DNA of 58,361 nucleotides from Roseibium sediminis. GTDB taxonomy: Bacteria > Pseudomonadota > Alphaproteobacteria > Rhizobiales > Stappiaceae. The notes under the pieces were generated by a model, which was given only the letters and a program-made list of their open reading frames with translations, was not told the origin of the DNA and did not search any database. The stretch covers positions 1 through 58,361 of the forward strand of contig NZ_VXDB01000024.1 of assembly GCF_008711325.1 (NCBI RefSeq), written 5' to 3'. This document shows, piece after piece, positions 19,759 through 29,292 of the stretch (the stretch's first letter is position 1; each line of letters starts with the position of its first letter). The position numbers were made by a program, and so were the translations under genes.

Positions 19759-20530
19759 AAAGCCAGAAACCGGCGAGGTGTCGGCAACGCCAATACGAAA
19801 GCTGCTTTTCCCCACGCTTGCCGCCATCGCGGGTTTGGCGGTGTTGCTGAAACTCGGGTTTTGGCAGCTCGACCGACTGGACCAGAAGAACGCGCTTATC
19901 AGCAGGGTTGAGGCGGGCGTTTCGTCGAACCCGGTTCCGGCCCCTGAGCCTGCGGACTGGGGCGGGCTGACGATTGAGGACGACTACAAGCGCATCACGG
20001 TCTCAGGCGCGTTCCTGGATGGTGTGGTGTTCTACTATACGGCCCTCACCAGTTCTGTCGGCCCCTATGATGGGCCCGGCTACCTTGTCTACAGCCCGTT
20101 TCTGACGAATGACGGCTGGACGCTGATGATCAATCGCGGCTTTATCCCGCAGGACCTTCCCGAAGATGTCAGGCAGGCAGCGATCACGTCGCCTGCGGGG
20201 GAACAGCAGATCACCGGGCTGCTGCGTCTTTCCGAAAAGCCGACTTGGACCACACCGGCAGCTGACCCGATGAGCCGGATCTGGTTTGCCCGCGACACAG
20301 CCGACATGGCGTCGATGCTCGGAGTATCCGGCGAGATCCTTGCGCCCTTCAGCGTTGATGCAGGGCTGGTAGAGAACCCTGTCAGCGTGCTGCCTCAGGC
20401 TGGGGAAACTGTCGTCAGGTTCAAGAATGATCACCTGGGTTACGCGCTGACTTGGTTTGGTCTCGCGGCCACCCTTGTTGGGGTCTACCTTGCATTTGTC
20501 GCCCACCTCCTGCGCCGAAGACCAGTCTAG
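19751..20530 (+). CDS. SURF1 family cytochrome oxidase biogenesis protein
   Basis: A 259-residue protein that assists haem A insertion into the oxidase. It has the family layout of a membrane helix at each end (about 17-37 and 230-250) with a periplasmic domain between them. FWQLDRLDQKNALI after the first helix and YLVYSPFLTNDGWTLMINRGFIP are diagnostic, and NDHLGYALTWFGLA leads into the last helix. Start ATG overlaps the DUF983 stop (ATGACTGA). A bidirectional terminator follows. Confidence 0.92.
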   Translation: MTEKPETGEVSATPIRKLLFPTLAAIAGLAVLLKLGFWQLDRLDQKNALISRVEAGVSSNPVPAPEPADWGGLTIEDDYKRITVSGAFLDGVVFYYTALTSSVGPYDGPGYLVYSPFLTNDGWTLMINRGFIPQDLPEDVRQAAITSPAGEQQITGLLRLSEKPTWTTPAADPMSRIWFARDTADMASMLGVSGEILAPFSVDAGLVENPVSVLPQAGETVVRFKNDHLGYALTWFGLAATLVGVYLAFVAHLLRRRPV

Positions 20531-20560
20531 CGCCGTTTCGCACGGTGGCCTTCAAGCAAC

Positions 20561-20588
20561 AAAAAAGCGCGGAATTTCCGCGCTTTTT
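20561..20588. terminator. Bidirectional intrinsic terminator
   Basis: GCGCGG (20567-20572) pairs with CCGCGC (20578-20583) around AATTT, with six A before and five T after. It separates the convergent surf1 and peroxiredoxin genes. Confidence 0.9.
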
Positions 20589-20615
20589 CTTTTGAAGAAC
20601 ATTCGTAGCTTGCAC

Positions 20616-21098
20616 TCAGAGAGCGGCAAGCACTGCAGCTGCTCCCGTCGCTGTTGCTTCGCCCGGGCTTTCCTCGATGGAGAGGAACGTGATTTCGCCG
20701 TCCTTGGCGATCAGGGCGAAACGCTGCGAGCGAGTATGACCGAAGATCGGTGCGTCGAGGGCAAGACCTGCCGCCTTGACGAAGCTTGCATCAGTATCGG
20801 AAAGGAACGTCACCTTGCCGTTCGCGTTGGACGCTTTCGACCAGGCGTCCATCACGAAAAGGTCGTTCACGGAGACCACGGCAATCGTGTCCACGCCCTT
20901 TGCCTTGATGGTTTCCTCATGCTCGATGAAACCCGGCAGGTGGTTCATGTGGCAAGTCGGAGTGAAGGCTCCCGGAACACCGAAGAGAACGACGGTCTTG
21001 CCGCCAAAGAGGTCAGCGCTCTTGAGCTCACCCGGTCCATCAGCTGTCATCACCTTGAATGCGGCTTCCGGCAACCGGTCTCCAACCTTGATCGTCAT
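20616..21098 (-). CDS. Peroxiredoxin, Prx5-like (redoxin family)
   Basis: A 160-residue thiol peroxidase that reduces hydrogen peroxide and organic peroxides. The peroxidatic Cys is in PGAFTPTCHMNHLPGF (about residue 48), the standard Prx5 block. FVMDAWSKA and FLSDTDASFVKAAGL are also typical. No second Cys suitable for a classical resolving residue is visible, so it is probably 1-Cys or glutathione/glutaredoxin-recycled. It is monocistronic, convergent with surf1. Confidence 0.92.
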   Translation of the reverse strand: MTIKVGDRLPEAAFKVMTADGPGELKSADLFGGKTVVLFGVPGAFTPTCHMNHLPGFIEHEETIKAKGVDTIAVVSVNDLFVMDAWSKASNANGKVTFLSDTDASFVKAAGLALDAPIFGHTRSQRFALIAKDGEITFLSIEESPGEATATGAAAVLAAL

Positions 21099-21215
21099 GG
21101 AAAGTACTCCTGTTTGAAATTGAGCTAAAGCCAGCCCCTTGCGTCAGTTAGGGTCTCAAAGGGCAAAGGTCGAGAGTCTGAAGCGGTCATCGACCGGATT
21201 TTTTTCTCCGGCCTG

Positions 21216-22064
21216 TCACTCCTTATTGATCGGGATCGTCACGTCCCTGACACCTTCAACGGCTGTGGCGCCGTCGACAAGCACAAATCTGATCTGGGTT
21301 TTGCCGTCGGAATGGGCCAGACCATTGAGAGACAGGGTCCAGGTGGCGGTATTGCCTGTCCGCGTAAGCAGCTTGGGCACGCCAATATAGGACCCTTCAG
21401 GCCCTTCCGCGAAAAGCTCGGTCTTGTCTGCACCGGGATCTGCAAGTTTGGCCGAGAACTGCATGACTTTGCCATCCTCGCCGTTGACGACCTCTATCTG
21501 TGTGATCCTTGGCGCATCGTCCCTTTCGGGAACAGGCACAGCATCCAGATCGCGCTGGATGAGAGCAAGGACGGACCGATCCGCGGCTTCGGATGGCGAA
21601 AGGTCAAGCGCCAAATCCGCCTCGCCGGGCACGCAAATGTCGCTGCAGATGCCGAAAAACATCTTCGCGTTCAGCCGAACGGGTTGATCCGGTCGCGCAG
21701 GCTTGATCCGCAGCGGCAGGACCACACCATGGTGGTAGACAATGGATGTGGAATAGCCGTCGTCATAGCGTTCTGGAGCCGGATAGAGAACTTCAATGCT
21801 GCCCAGATTCTCGGAGGCTGAGAAGTCCAGCTCTGGGGGAATGCCGGCTTCACCCGGATAGCGCCAGTAGGTGTGCCAACCCTGCTCAAGTATGAACTCG
21901 ATGCCACCCAGATAACTGCCATCCTCCAGGACATCCGCTGACACCAGCCGAACGGCTCCGCCCATGACGCTTTGCCAATCGGTTGTGCCAGCTCGAACAT
22001 CGGTGCTTCCGCCAAGCACCGACAAGGCCACCGCAACCCCGCAAAAAAAATGGGTCCTGTTCAT
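21216..22064 (-). CDS. Periplasmic DsbD N-terminal-domain protein
   Basis: A 282-residue exported protein. The signal peptide is residues 1-25 (MNRTHFFCGVAVALSVLGGS to VRAG). The mature part matches the DsbD alpha-like immunoglobulin domain: EFILEQGWHTYWRYPGEAG, YDDGYSTSIVYHHGVVLPL and the Cys pair MFFGICSDICVPGEA. Unlike full DsbD it has no membrane transporter or thioredoxin part, so it may accept electrons from a separate CcdA-like protein. The ATG at 22064 is used because it begins a clear signal peptide; longer frames run into the divergent gene. Confidence 0.83.
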   Translation of the reverse strand: MNRTHFFCGVAVALSVLGGSTDVRAGTTDWQSVMGGAVRLVSADVLEDGSYLGGIEFILEQGWHTYWRYPGEAGIPPELDFSASENLGSIEVLYPAPERYDDGYSTSIVYHHGVVLPLRIKPARPDQPVRLNAKMFFGICSDICVPGEADLALDLSPSEAADRSVLALIQRDLDAVPVPERDDAPRITQIEVVNGEDGKVMQFSAKLADPGADKTELFAEGPEGSYIGVPKLLTRTGNTATWTLSLNGLAHSDGKTQIRFVLVDGATAVEGVRDVTIPINKE

Positions 22065-22250
22065 CGTTCTAAAGACTCTCTTAGACGTTTCGTCGGGACT
22101 ATAGGGGCTTGTCCGGTCAATGCGGAGTGACAGAATAGTGAACAGCCGCCACTTGATCCGTTTTGGCGAGTTAACATTTACAGGACAAGAAGCTAGCATA
22201 GGTTGTTCTCCGGGCCTACCAATCGGAGCCGACTGGACGAGGAGTGGCCG

Positions 22251-22847
22251 ATGACAGACACCAGAATTGCCAGTTCCCTCGAGGGACAGATTCTGATCGC
22301 CATGCCGAATATGGATGACGGCAGATTTGACCATTCGGTCATCTACATGTGTTCCCACTCCGAACAAGGGGCAATGGGGCTCGTGCTCAATCAGGTTGCC
22401 CGGCACCTGTCCTTTGAGGACCTGCTCATGCAGCTGGATATCGTGAATGACGATTCGGCCATCCTGTTACCGAAGAGCATTCGCGGCATGAATGTCTACA
22501 AGGGCGGGCCCGTCGAGGTCGAGCGGGGTTTCGTTCTGCATTCCGACGACTATGTCATCGATCGATCCACGCTTCCCATCGACAACGGCATCTGTCTGAC
22601 AGCAACGCTGGAGATCCTGAAGGCGATGGCTGACGGGCGCGGTCCGACGCGCGCGCTTCTGGCTCTTGGCTATGCCGGGTGGGCTCCCGGTCAGCTCGAA
22701 ACCGAGATCCAGGAAAATGGCTGGTTGACGGGACCGGCGGATCCCAATCTGATCTTCGATCCGGAGTCCGAGAGAAAATGGCAGCGAGCCATGGAATCTA
22801 TCGGAATTGATCCGGCCATGCTGAGCGGCGAGGCGGGTCACGCGTGA
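22251..22847 (+). CDS. YqgE/AlgH family protein
   Basis: A 198-residue protein of the widespread AlgH/YqgE (DUF179) family. Signature blocks are [46 protein letters not shown] and [18 protein letters not shown]. The biochemical role is unproven; it was first linked to alginate regulation in Pseudomonas. The ATG at 22251 follows ACGAGGAG; an in-frame ATG at 22203 lacks such a site. It is divergent from the DsbD-domain gene. Confidence 0.93.
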   Translation: MTDTRIASSLEGQILIAMPNMDDGRFDHSVIYMCSHSEQGAMGLVLNQVARHLSFEDLLMQLDIVNDDSAILLPKSIRGMNVYKGGPVEVERGFVLHSDDYVIDRSTLPIDNGICLTATLEILKAMADGRGPTRALLALGYAGWAPGQLETEIQENGWLTGPADPNLIFDPESERKWQRAMESIGIDPAMLSGEAGHA

Positions 22848-22977
22848 TCCAGCGCATGCAAATTGCGCAAAACAGCCTTCGCAATATGACGGAAGACTTC
22901 CAGTTTAATTTGCCAGCAGTATGGTCTAGTGTGCGCCGGAACGGGATACGATCCCCACATGAATAAATCCGGAGGCA

Positions 22978-24393
22978 ATGGACGCGGTGAAATACTTCAG
23001 CACCCGCGGTGAAGCACCTGTACTCGAATTTTCCGACGTACTTCTTCAAGGTCTTGCACGTGATGGCGGGCTCTATCTTCCCGAGAGTTGGCCAACTTTT
23101 AACGCAGAAACAATAGCTTCCTTCGCCGGTCGGCCCTATGCCGAAGTGGCTTTCGAAGTCATAAAGCCTTTTGTCGGCGGAAGCATTTCCGACACCGACC
23201 TGAAGGCGATGATCGATGATGCCTACGCCGGTTTCCGGCACGAGGCCGTGACCCCGCTGGTCCAGATCGGTCCGAACAGCTTCGTGCTGGAGCTCTTCCA
23301 TGGTCCGACCCTGGCCTTCAAGGACGTGGCCATGCAGCTTCTTGGGCGCATGATGGATCATGTGCTGACGGAGCGTGGCCTGCGCGCAACCATTGTCGGC
23401 GCGACCTCCGGGGATACGGGCGGAGCAGCCATCGAGGCCTTCCGTGGGCGCGACCGCACCGACATTTTCATTCTTTTCCCGGATGGCCGGGTCTCGCCGG
23501 TTCAGCGGCGCCAGATGACGACGCCGTCTGAGGAGAATGTCCACGCGCTTGCGCTGACCGGCAATTTCGATGATTGCCAGAGCATCGTGAAGGACATGTT
23601 CAACAACTTCGGCTTCCGCGACCGCGTCGCCCTGTCGGGTGTGAATTCGATCAACTGGGCCCGCATTCTGGCACAGATCGTCTACTACTTCGTGTCCGGT
23701 GTCGCCGTTGGTGCACCGTACCGGAAGGTCTCCTTCACGGTTCCAACGGGTAATTTCGGCGATATTTTCGCCGGATATGCGGCCATGAAAATGGGACTGC
23801 CGGTCGAGCAGCTCGTCGTGGCGACCAACGTCAACGACATTCTGGTCCGGTGCCTTGAGACAGGTCGTTATGAAACGCAGGGCGTTACCGCGACCACTGC
23901 GCCGTCCATGGACATTCAAGTCTCCTCCAACTTCGAGCGGCTGCTCAGCGAGGCAAGTGGTCGGGATGCGGAAGCGATCCGCCGCATGATGAGCCAGCTC
24001 CGCCAGTCGGGCAGCTTTACCGTGGAAGGGCCGACTCTGGAGGCCATCCGTGAGAAATTTGCTGCAGGGCGGTGCTCCGAGGCGGAAACGGCTGAAACCA
24101 TCGACCGCACCCTGAAGTCCAGTGGCTATCTTCTGGATCCGCATACTGCAATCGGCGTGCATGTGGCAGCTGAACATGAAAAGCCCGGCGTGCCCATGAT
24201 CGTGCTTGGAACCGCTCATCCGGCCAAGTTCCCGGATGCGGTGGAAGCGGCTTGTGGTGTTCGTCCGGAGCTGCCGCCGGAATTGCAGCCCATGATGGTC
24301 GCACCAGAGCGCCAGCAGGTGCTTGACGCAAGTCAGAATGCGGTGGAAGCATTTATAGAGAAACATGCGCGTGCGGTGCGCAGCGGGGTTTGA
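22978..24393 (+). CDS. thrC: Threonine synthase
   Basis: It converts O-phosphohomoserine to threonine with pyridoxal phosphate. The cofactor Lys is in FHGPTLAFKDVAMQLL (about K115) and the phosphate loop is GATSGDTGGAA. Its 471 residues fit the long class-2 type. GGAGG at 22971-22975 is only two bases from the ATG at 22978 but 11 from a GTG at 22987, which would give the usual start MKYFSTRG; either is possible. thrB, the preceding step, is also in this window at 30662. The M16 peptidase gene follows within two bases. Confidence 0.94.
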   Translation: MDAVKYFSTRGEAPVLEFSDVLLQGLARDGGLYLPESWPTFNAETIASFAGRPYAEVAFEVIKPFVGGSISDTDLKAMIDDAYAGFRHEAVTPLVQIGPNSFVLELFHGPTLAFKDVAMQLLGRMMDHVLTERGLRATIVGATSGDTGGAAIEAFRGRDRTDIFILFPDGRVSPVQRRQMTTPSEENVHALALTGNFDDCQSIVKDMFNNFGFRDRVALSGVNSINWARILAQIVYYFVSGVAVGAPYRKVSFTVPTGNFGDIFAGYAAMKMGLPVEQLVVATNVNDILVRCLETGRYETQGVTATTAPSMDIQVSSNFERLLSEASGRDAEAIRRMMSQLRQSGSFTVEGPTLEAIREKFAAGRCSEAETAETIDRTLKSSGYLLDPHTAIGVHVAAEHEKPGVPMIVLGTAHPAKFPDAVEAACGVRPELPPELQPMMVAPERQQVLDASQNAVEAFIEKHARAVRSGV

Positions 24394-24395
24394 GA

Positions 24396-25682
24396 ATGGA
24401 CGTAAACACGACAGTTTTGAAGAATGGCCTGACTGTTGTGACCGACAGGATGCCGCATCTGAAAACCGCCGCCCTTGGTGTGTGGATCAAGACCGGCTCC
24501 CGTTCGGAGCGGCTTGAGCAGAACGGCATCACTCATCTTCTGGAGCATATGGCCTTCAAGGGCACAGCCACCCGCAGTGCCCGTCAGATTGCCGAGGAAA
24601 TCGAGGCAGTTGGTGGTGAACTCAATGCGGCAACAAGCATTGAGCACACCAATTATTATGCCCGTGTTCTGGCCGAGGATGTGCCTCTGGCGGTCGATAT
24701 GCTTGCCGATATTCTCCAGAATTCGTCCTTCGATGCCGAAGAACTGCGGCGCGAACAGCACGTCATCCTGCAGGAAATCGGTGCAGCCGCCGATACGCCG
24801 GAAGACAAGGCTTTTGACCTCTTCCAGTCATCGGCATGGCCGGATCAGGCCATCGGACGTCCCATTCTCGGAACTCCGGAACAGGTGCAGGCCTACAAGT
24901 CTTCGGACCTCAACGCCTATCTTGCCGAGCGCTATCGCGGGCCGGATATGGTGCTCGCGGCCGCCGGTGCCGTCGATCACGATCAGCTGGTTGCCCTGGC
25001 CGAAGAGCGGTTTGGCTCTTTCAGCAGCGAAGAGGCTGCTCCTGACGAATTTGCGACTTACAAGGGCGGCGAGACGCGCCTTGTGAAAGACCTCATGGAA
25101 GCGCAGGTCCTGATCGGTTTTGAGGGGCGGCCTTACAAGTCGAAAGACTATTACGCCATCCAGATCCTTGCCTCCGTTCTCGGCGGCGGCATGTCCTCAC
25201 GGCTGTTCCAGGAAATTCGTGAAAAGCATGGCCTTTGCTATGCGATTTACAGCTTCCACTGGGCGTTCAGCGATACCGGGCTCTTTGGATTGCATGCCGC
25301 GACCAGCAAGGAAGATCTCCCAGCTCTCATGCCAATGATCCTTGACGAGCTGCGGGCAGCCGGAGAGACGATTGGCGATGAAGAAGTCAACCGTGCGCGC
25401 GCCCAGATCCGCGCTGGTCTGATGATGGCTCTCGAAAGCCCGGCAGCTCGTGCCGGTCAGATTGCACGCCAGATTCTGGTGCATCGCCGGGTTCTATCGA
25501 TGGATGAGGTCTCGGCCAAGATCGAGGCTGTTACAGCCGCGGATATCCGCCGTGTTGCACGCGAAACCTTCCTTGGCACAACGCCGACATTGACAGCGGT
25601 CGGTCCCGTTGACAACTTGTTGAGCGCGGAAGATATCGCAAACAGTCTGAACTCTCCGGTCTTGAGAGCTGCATCGATCTAG
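24396..25682 (+). CDS. M16 family zinc peptidase (processing-peptidase-like)
   Basis: A 428-residue pitrilysin-family protein resembling mitochondrial processing peptidase beta. The inverted zinc motif is HLLEH (H47, E50, H51) in ITHLLEHMAFKGT, followed by EIEAVGGELNAATSIEHTNYYARV. The C-terminal domain has GGGMSSRLFQEIREKHGLCYAIYS. It has no signal peptide. The ATG at 24396 directly follows the thrC stop, suggesting coupling. thrC-M16-GNAT order is common in Hyphomicrobiales. The substrate is unknown. Confidence 0.92.
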   Translation: MDVNTTVLKNGLTVVTDRMPHLKTAALGVWIKTGSRSERLEQNGITHLLEHMAFKGTATRSARQIAEEIEAVGGELNAATSIEHTNYYARVLAEDVPLAVDMLADILQNSSFDAEELRREQHVILQEIGAAADTPEDKAFDLFQSSAWPDQAIGRPILGTPEQVQAYKSSDLNAYLAERYRGPDMVLAAAGAVDHDQLVALAEERFGSFSSEEAAPDEFATYKGGETRLVKDLMEAQVLIGFEGRPYKSKDYYAIQILASVLGGGMSSRLFQEIREKHGLCYAIYSFHWAFSDTGLFGLHAATSKEDLPALMPMILDELRAAGETIGDEEVNRARAQIRAGLMMALESPAARAGQIARQILVHRRVLSMDEVSAKIEAVTAADIRRVARETFLGTTPTLTAVGPVDNLLSAEDIANSLNSPVLRAASI

Positions 25683-25695
25683 CAGGTAGGCGGGC

Positions 25696-26334
25696 ATGGC
25701 ACTTTTCAAGGTATCCCTGGCGCCGGAAAACGAGCCAAGGATAGAAAGTTCCAGTCATTTTTTACGCTACCCGGTGATGGCCGATTTTCCGGAATGGGCG
25801 GCCCTGCGCGAGCAAAGCCGTGCCTTCCTGAAGCCGTGGGAACCCGTCTGGCCCGAGGATGACCTCACCAAGGCAGGGTTTCGCCGGCGCATGCGGCGTT
25901 ACGTAAAGGAGCGCAGGGAGGGGCGAAGTTATCCGTTTTTCCTGTTTGAGCGCCGCAACAACAAGATGGTTGGCGGGCTGACACTCTCCAATGTCCGGCG
26001 AGGCGTCAGCCAGTGCGCGACGCTCGGCTATTGGATGGGAGAGCCGTTTGCAGGCGCCGGGCACATGAGCGCCGCCGTTTCGCTGGTTCTTCCTTTTTGC
26101 TTCAACACGTTGCGCCTGCACCGTGTCGAGGCGGCCTGCATTCCTTCCAACCAGCGATCAATCCAGCTTCTGGAGAAGATGGGTTTCCGTCGGGAAGGTT
26201 ATGCGAAAAAGTATCTCCTGATAGATGGTGTTTGGCAGGATCACTTGTTGTTTGCTTGTTTGCAGGAAGACTTTGCTTCCGCCAACTGGGCCCGCTCGAT
26301 GAGAGCCGGGGGCAACCTGAAAGAATTCTTGTGA
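25696..26334 (+). CDS. GNAT family N-acetyltransferase (RimJ/RimL-like)
   Basis: A 212-residue acetyltransferase. The acetyl-CoA region is seen as LGYWMGEPFAGAGHMSAAVS and the late motif RVEAACIPSNQRSIQLLEKM followed by GFRREGYAKKYLLIDGVWQDH, typical of RimJ/RimL enzymes that acetylate protein N-termini. The true substrate is unknown. It lies 13 bases after the M16 gene in the same operon. Confidence 0.87.
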   Translation: MALFKVSLAPENEPRIESSSHFLRYPVMADFPEWAALREQSRAFLKPWEPVWPEDDLTKAGFRRRMRRYVKERREGRSYPFFLFERRNNKMVGGLTLSNVRRGVSQCATLGYWMGEPFAGAGHMSAAVSLVLPFCFNTLRLHRVEAACIPSNQRSIQLLEKMGFRREGYAKKYLLIDGVWQDHLLFACLQEDFASANWARSMRAGGNLKEFL

Positions 26335-26364
26335 CAAGCAGCGCAACATTATACTGCTTCGAGT

Positions 26365-29277
26365 ATGTCTTATATCTGGTCTGAATTCTGTCGAGCGTCC
26401 AAAGGGCTCCTGTTTTGCATTATGGCCGCAGTTTGCCTGATGGTCAGCGCGCAGAATGTGATGGCGGTCGAGCCCATTCCCGTCCCCCCGGATATCGACG
26501 CGCTGGAACTCACTGATTCGATAGACATCCACCGCGATCCCGTCCCCCGTCTTCAGGTGTCCACGGCGCCGGGCGCTGACGGAATTGTTCGCCGGATCGA
26601 GGTTCCCTCCCGCGACGGCAGCAGTCGCAGCTGGGCCGTGTTCGCCCTGGCCAATACCAGTGACGAGCAGGTCGACCGCCTCCTGGTCGCTCCGTATTTC
26701 CAGCTTGTTGGCTCGCGCCTGTTCTGGCCGGAACTCGGGTCTTCCCGCATCGTGGCAATCACCCCCAGCCAGGGATTGGCGCCGGTGCGCGAACATTCGC
26801 TGGAAGCCGACGTGTTCATGATCACGCTGGACCCCGGCGCGGTCGTCACCTTTGTGGCCGAACTTGCGACCCCGGAACTACCTCAGCTTCGCCTCTGGAA
26901 GCCGGAAGTCTACAAGGAAACTGTCAACGGCTACACGCTGTATCGCGGCATCGTTCTCGGCATTTCAGGTCTGCTAGCGCTCTTCCTAACCATCCTCTTC
27001 GTGGTCAAGGGAACGGTCATGTTCCCGGCAACCGCAGCGCTTGCATGGTCCGTGCTTGCCTATCTGTGCATTGATTTCGGCTTCATAAATCTTCTGCTCA
27101 AACTCAATGATGGCGGCGAACAGCTGTATCGCGCCTCGGCAGAAGTCATGCTGGCGGCCAGCCTGATCATCTTTCTGTACGCCTATTTGAACCTCAACCG
27201 CTGGAACATCCACTATTCCCATCTGGCGTTGACAACACTGGTTCTTCTTCTCGGCCTGCTTGGAGTGGCCGTGTGGGATCCGTCGATTGCATCGGGCATC
27301 GCCCGTCTGGCGATGGGGATCATCGGCGTTCTCGGTTTTGCGACCATTCTGGTGCTGGCTTGGCACGGGTATGACCGCGCCATTCTCCTCATTCCAACCT
27401 GGTTCCTGTTGATTGCCTGGCTTGTCGGAGCGGGAATGACGGTTACAGGAAACCTTGCCAACGACATCGTGCAGCCTGCATTGGGCGGCGGACTGGTGCT
27501 GATCGTTCTGCTGATCGGGTTTACGGTCATGCAGCATGCTTTCGCCGGTGGTGCGATTGCGCAGGGTTTGATTTCGGACGTTGAACGGCGGGCATTGGCG
27601 CTCACCGGCGCCGGCGACATCATCTGGGACTGGGACATTGATCGCGACCGGATTTTCACGGGCAATGAGGTCGAGGAACTTTTGAACCTCAAGCCGGGCA
27701 CGCTGGAAGGCCCGGCCCGTGACTGGCTCGATGTTCTTCATCCTCAGGACCGGGACCGCTTCCGCGCAACGCTGGATGCCGTCATCGACAAGCGTCGCGG
27801 CAAGGTCGTGCAGACATTCCGCCTGCGGTCCGAGGACGGGCATTTCCGCTGGTTCCGCCTGCGCGCCCGCCCGATTGTTGGCGCGGATGGCGAAGTCATC
27901 CGCTGTGTTGGCACCTTGCTCGACGTGACCGAGGAACGGACTGCAGAAGAACGCCTCCTGCATGACGCTGTGCACGACAACCTCACAGGCCTGCCCAACC
28001 GCGAGCTTTTTATGGACCGCCTGCGCAGCGCGGTGATTCAAGCAAATGCGGATACCGCCGGCACCAAGCCGACCGTCATTATGTTGAACCTCGACCGGTT
28101 CAAGCAGGTGAATGACAGTATCGGGATTTCCGCTGGAGACAGCATTCTTCTGACGGTAGCCCGCCGTTTAAGCCGCCTGATTGGCCAACAGGATACATTG
28201 GCGCGATTGAATGGCGACCTTTATGGCCTTGTCGTTCTGTCTGAAAAGGAACCGGACCGTGTGGTCGCGCTGGCCGATTCCCTGCGCAAGGCCGTTCGTT
28301 CACCGATTACCTTTGGCGAGCGTGAAATCTTCCTCACCTGTTCTGCCGGCATTTCGCTATTCGAAGGCGGCAAGCAGGGCATTGAAGATCTCATGGCCAA
28401 CGCGGAAATCGCGCTGAACCATGCCCGCCGCCTCGGTGGAGACCGGCAGGAAGTTTTCCGCCCGATCCTGCGCCCGCTCGGCAAGAACGTTGTCGATCTG
28501 GAAGCGGATCTGCGCGAGGCGATCAAGAAGGAGAATCTTGGCGTCCACTTCCAGCCGATTGTACGGCTTGAAGACCAGAGTGTGGCCGGTTTCGAGGTTC
28601 TCGCCCGCTGGAAACACCCCAAGCGCGGACAGATTTCACCGACGGAATTCATTCCGATTGCGGAGCAGTCCGGCCTGATCCACGAACTTGGCATGTATAT
28701 GCTGGAAAAAGGCGCGCATCAGCTATCCTATTGGCAGCGGGAGATAAAGACACCCAATCCGCTCTTCGTGTCGGTCAATCTGTCGTCCCGCCAGCTTCTC
28801 AACCATGACCTGATCAACGATGTGAAGGCCGTGCTGTCGCGTTCGTCCCTGATACAGGGCACGCTGAAACTGGAGCTGACAGAATCTCTGGTCATGTCCA
28901 ACCCGGAATACTCCGCCAAGGTGCTGGAGCGCCTGCGCGGGCTCGGCGCGGGTCTGTCACTTGATGATTTCGGCACGGGTCACTCGTCGCTGTCCTACTT
29001 GCAGCGCTTCCCGTTTGACACGCTCAAGATCGACCAGTCATTCGTGAAGCCGAATGGCCAAACTGCACGCTCCGTGCTCTTGCGGACCATTGTTGCCATG
29101 GGGCACGACCTCGGCATGTCGGTTGTGGCTGAGGGCGCGGAAAGCGAGGAAGAGGCGCTGGAGCTCTATCAGCTTGGCTGTGAATACGCGCAAGGCTTCT
29201 TCTTCGGTCAGGCAGTTACTGCGGATGAAGCAACCAAGATCCTGCGCAAGATGCCGATGGAAGAAGCGGCGTCCTGA
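26365..29277 (+). CDS. Membrane c-di-GMP phosphodiesterase: sensor, PAS, degenerate GGDEF, EAL
   Basis: A 970-residue protein. Residues 1-34 look like a signal peptide; 35-185 form a periplasmic domain; 188-400 hold about seven membrane helices, as in 7TMR sensors; 405-525 is a PAS fold (DIIWDWDID, FRWFRLRARP); 530-700 is GGDEF; 720-965 is EAL. The GGDEF signature is changed to NGDLY (about 615), so cyclase activity is not expected. The EAL site is complete: EVL, VNLSSRQ, ELTES, LDDFGTG, LKIDQSF, AEGAE and QGFFFG. So it should hydrolyse c-di-GMP in response to an extracytoplasmic or membrane signal. Single gene. Confidence 0.9.
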   Translation: MSYIWSEFCRASKGLLFCIMAAVCLMVSAQNVMAVEPIPVPPDIDALELTDSIDIHRDPVPRLQVSTAPGADGIVRRIEVPSRDGSSRSWAVFALANTSDEQVDRLLVAPYFQLVGSRLFWPELGSSRIVAITPSQGLAPVREHSLEADVFMITLDPGAVVTFVAELATPELPQLRLWKPEVYKETVNGYTLYRGIVLGISGLLALFLTILFVVKGTVMFPATAALAWSVLAYLCIDFGFINLLLKLNDGGEQLYRASAEVMLAASLIIFLYAYLNLNRWNIHYSHLALTTLVLLLGLLGVAVWDPSIASGIARLAMGIIGVLGFATILVLAWHGYDRAILLIPTWFLLIAWLVGAGMTVTGNLANDIVQPALGGGLVLIVLLIGFTVMQHAFAGGAIAQGLISDVERRALALTGAGDIIWDWDIDRDRIFTGNEVEELLNLKPGTLEGPARDWLDVLHPQDRDRFRATLDAVIDKRRGKVVQTFRLRSEDGHFRWFRLRARPIVGADGEVIRCVGTLLDVTEERTAEERLLHDAVHDNLTGLPNRELFMDRLRSAVIQANADTAGTKPTVIMLNLDRFKQVNDSIGISAGDSILLTVARRLSRLIGQQDTLARLNGDLYGLVVLSEKEPDRVVALADSLRKAVRSPITFGEREIFLTCSAGISLFEGGKQGIEDLMANAEIALNHARRLGGDRQEVFRPILRPLGKNVVDLEADLREAIKKENLGVHFQPIVRLEDQSVAGFEVLARWKHPKRGQISPTEFIPIAEQSGLIHELGMYMLEKGAHQLSYWQREIKTPNPLFVSVNLSSRQLLNHDLINDVKAVLSRSSLIQGTLKLELTESLVMSNPEYSAKVLERLRGLGAGLSLDDFGTGHSSLSYLQRFPFDTLKIDQSFVKPNGQTARSVLLRTIVAMGHDLGMSVVAEGAESEEEALELYQLGCEYAQGFFFGQAVTADEATKILRKMPMEEAAS

Positions 29278-29292
29278 CGGCAAAGACGCCGG

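Noticed and set aside
22065..22406. An N-terminal extension of the DsbD-domain gene
   Set aside because: It crosses the divergent promoter and overlaps the start of the AlgH/YqgE gene; the signal peptide starts at 22064.
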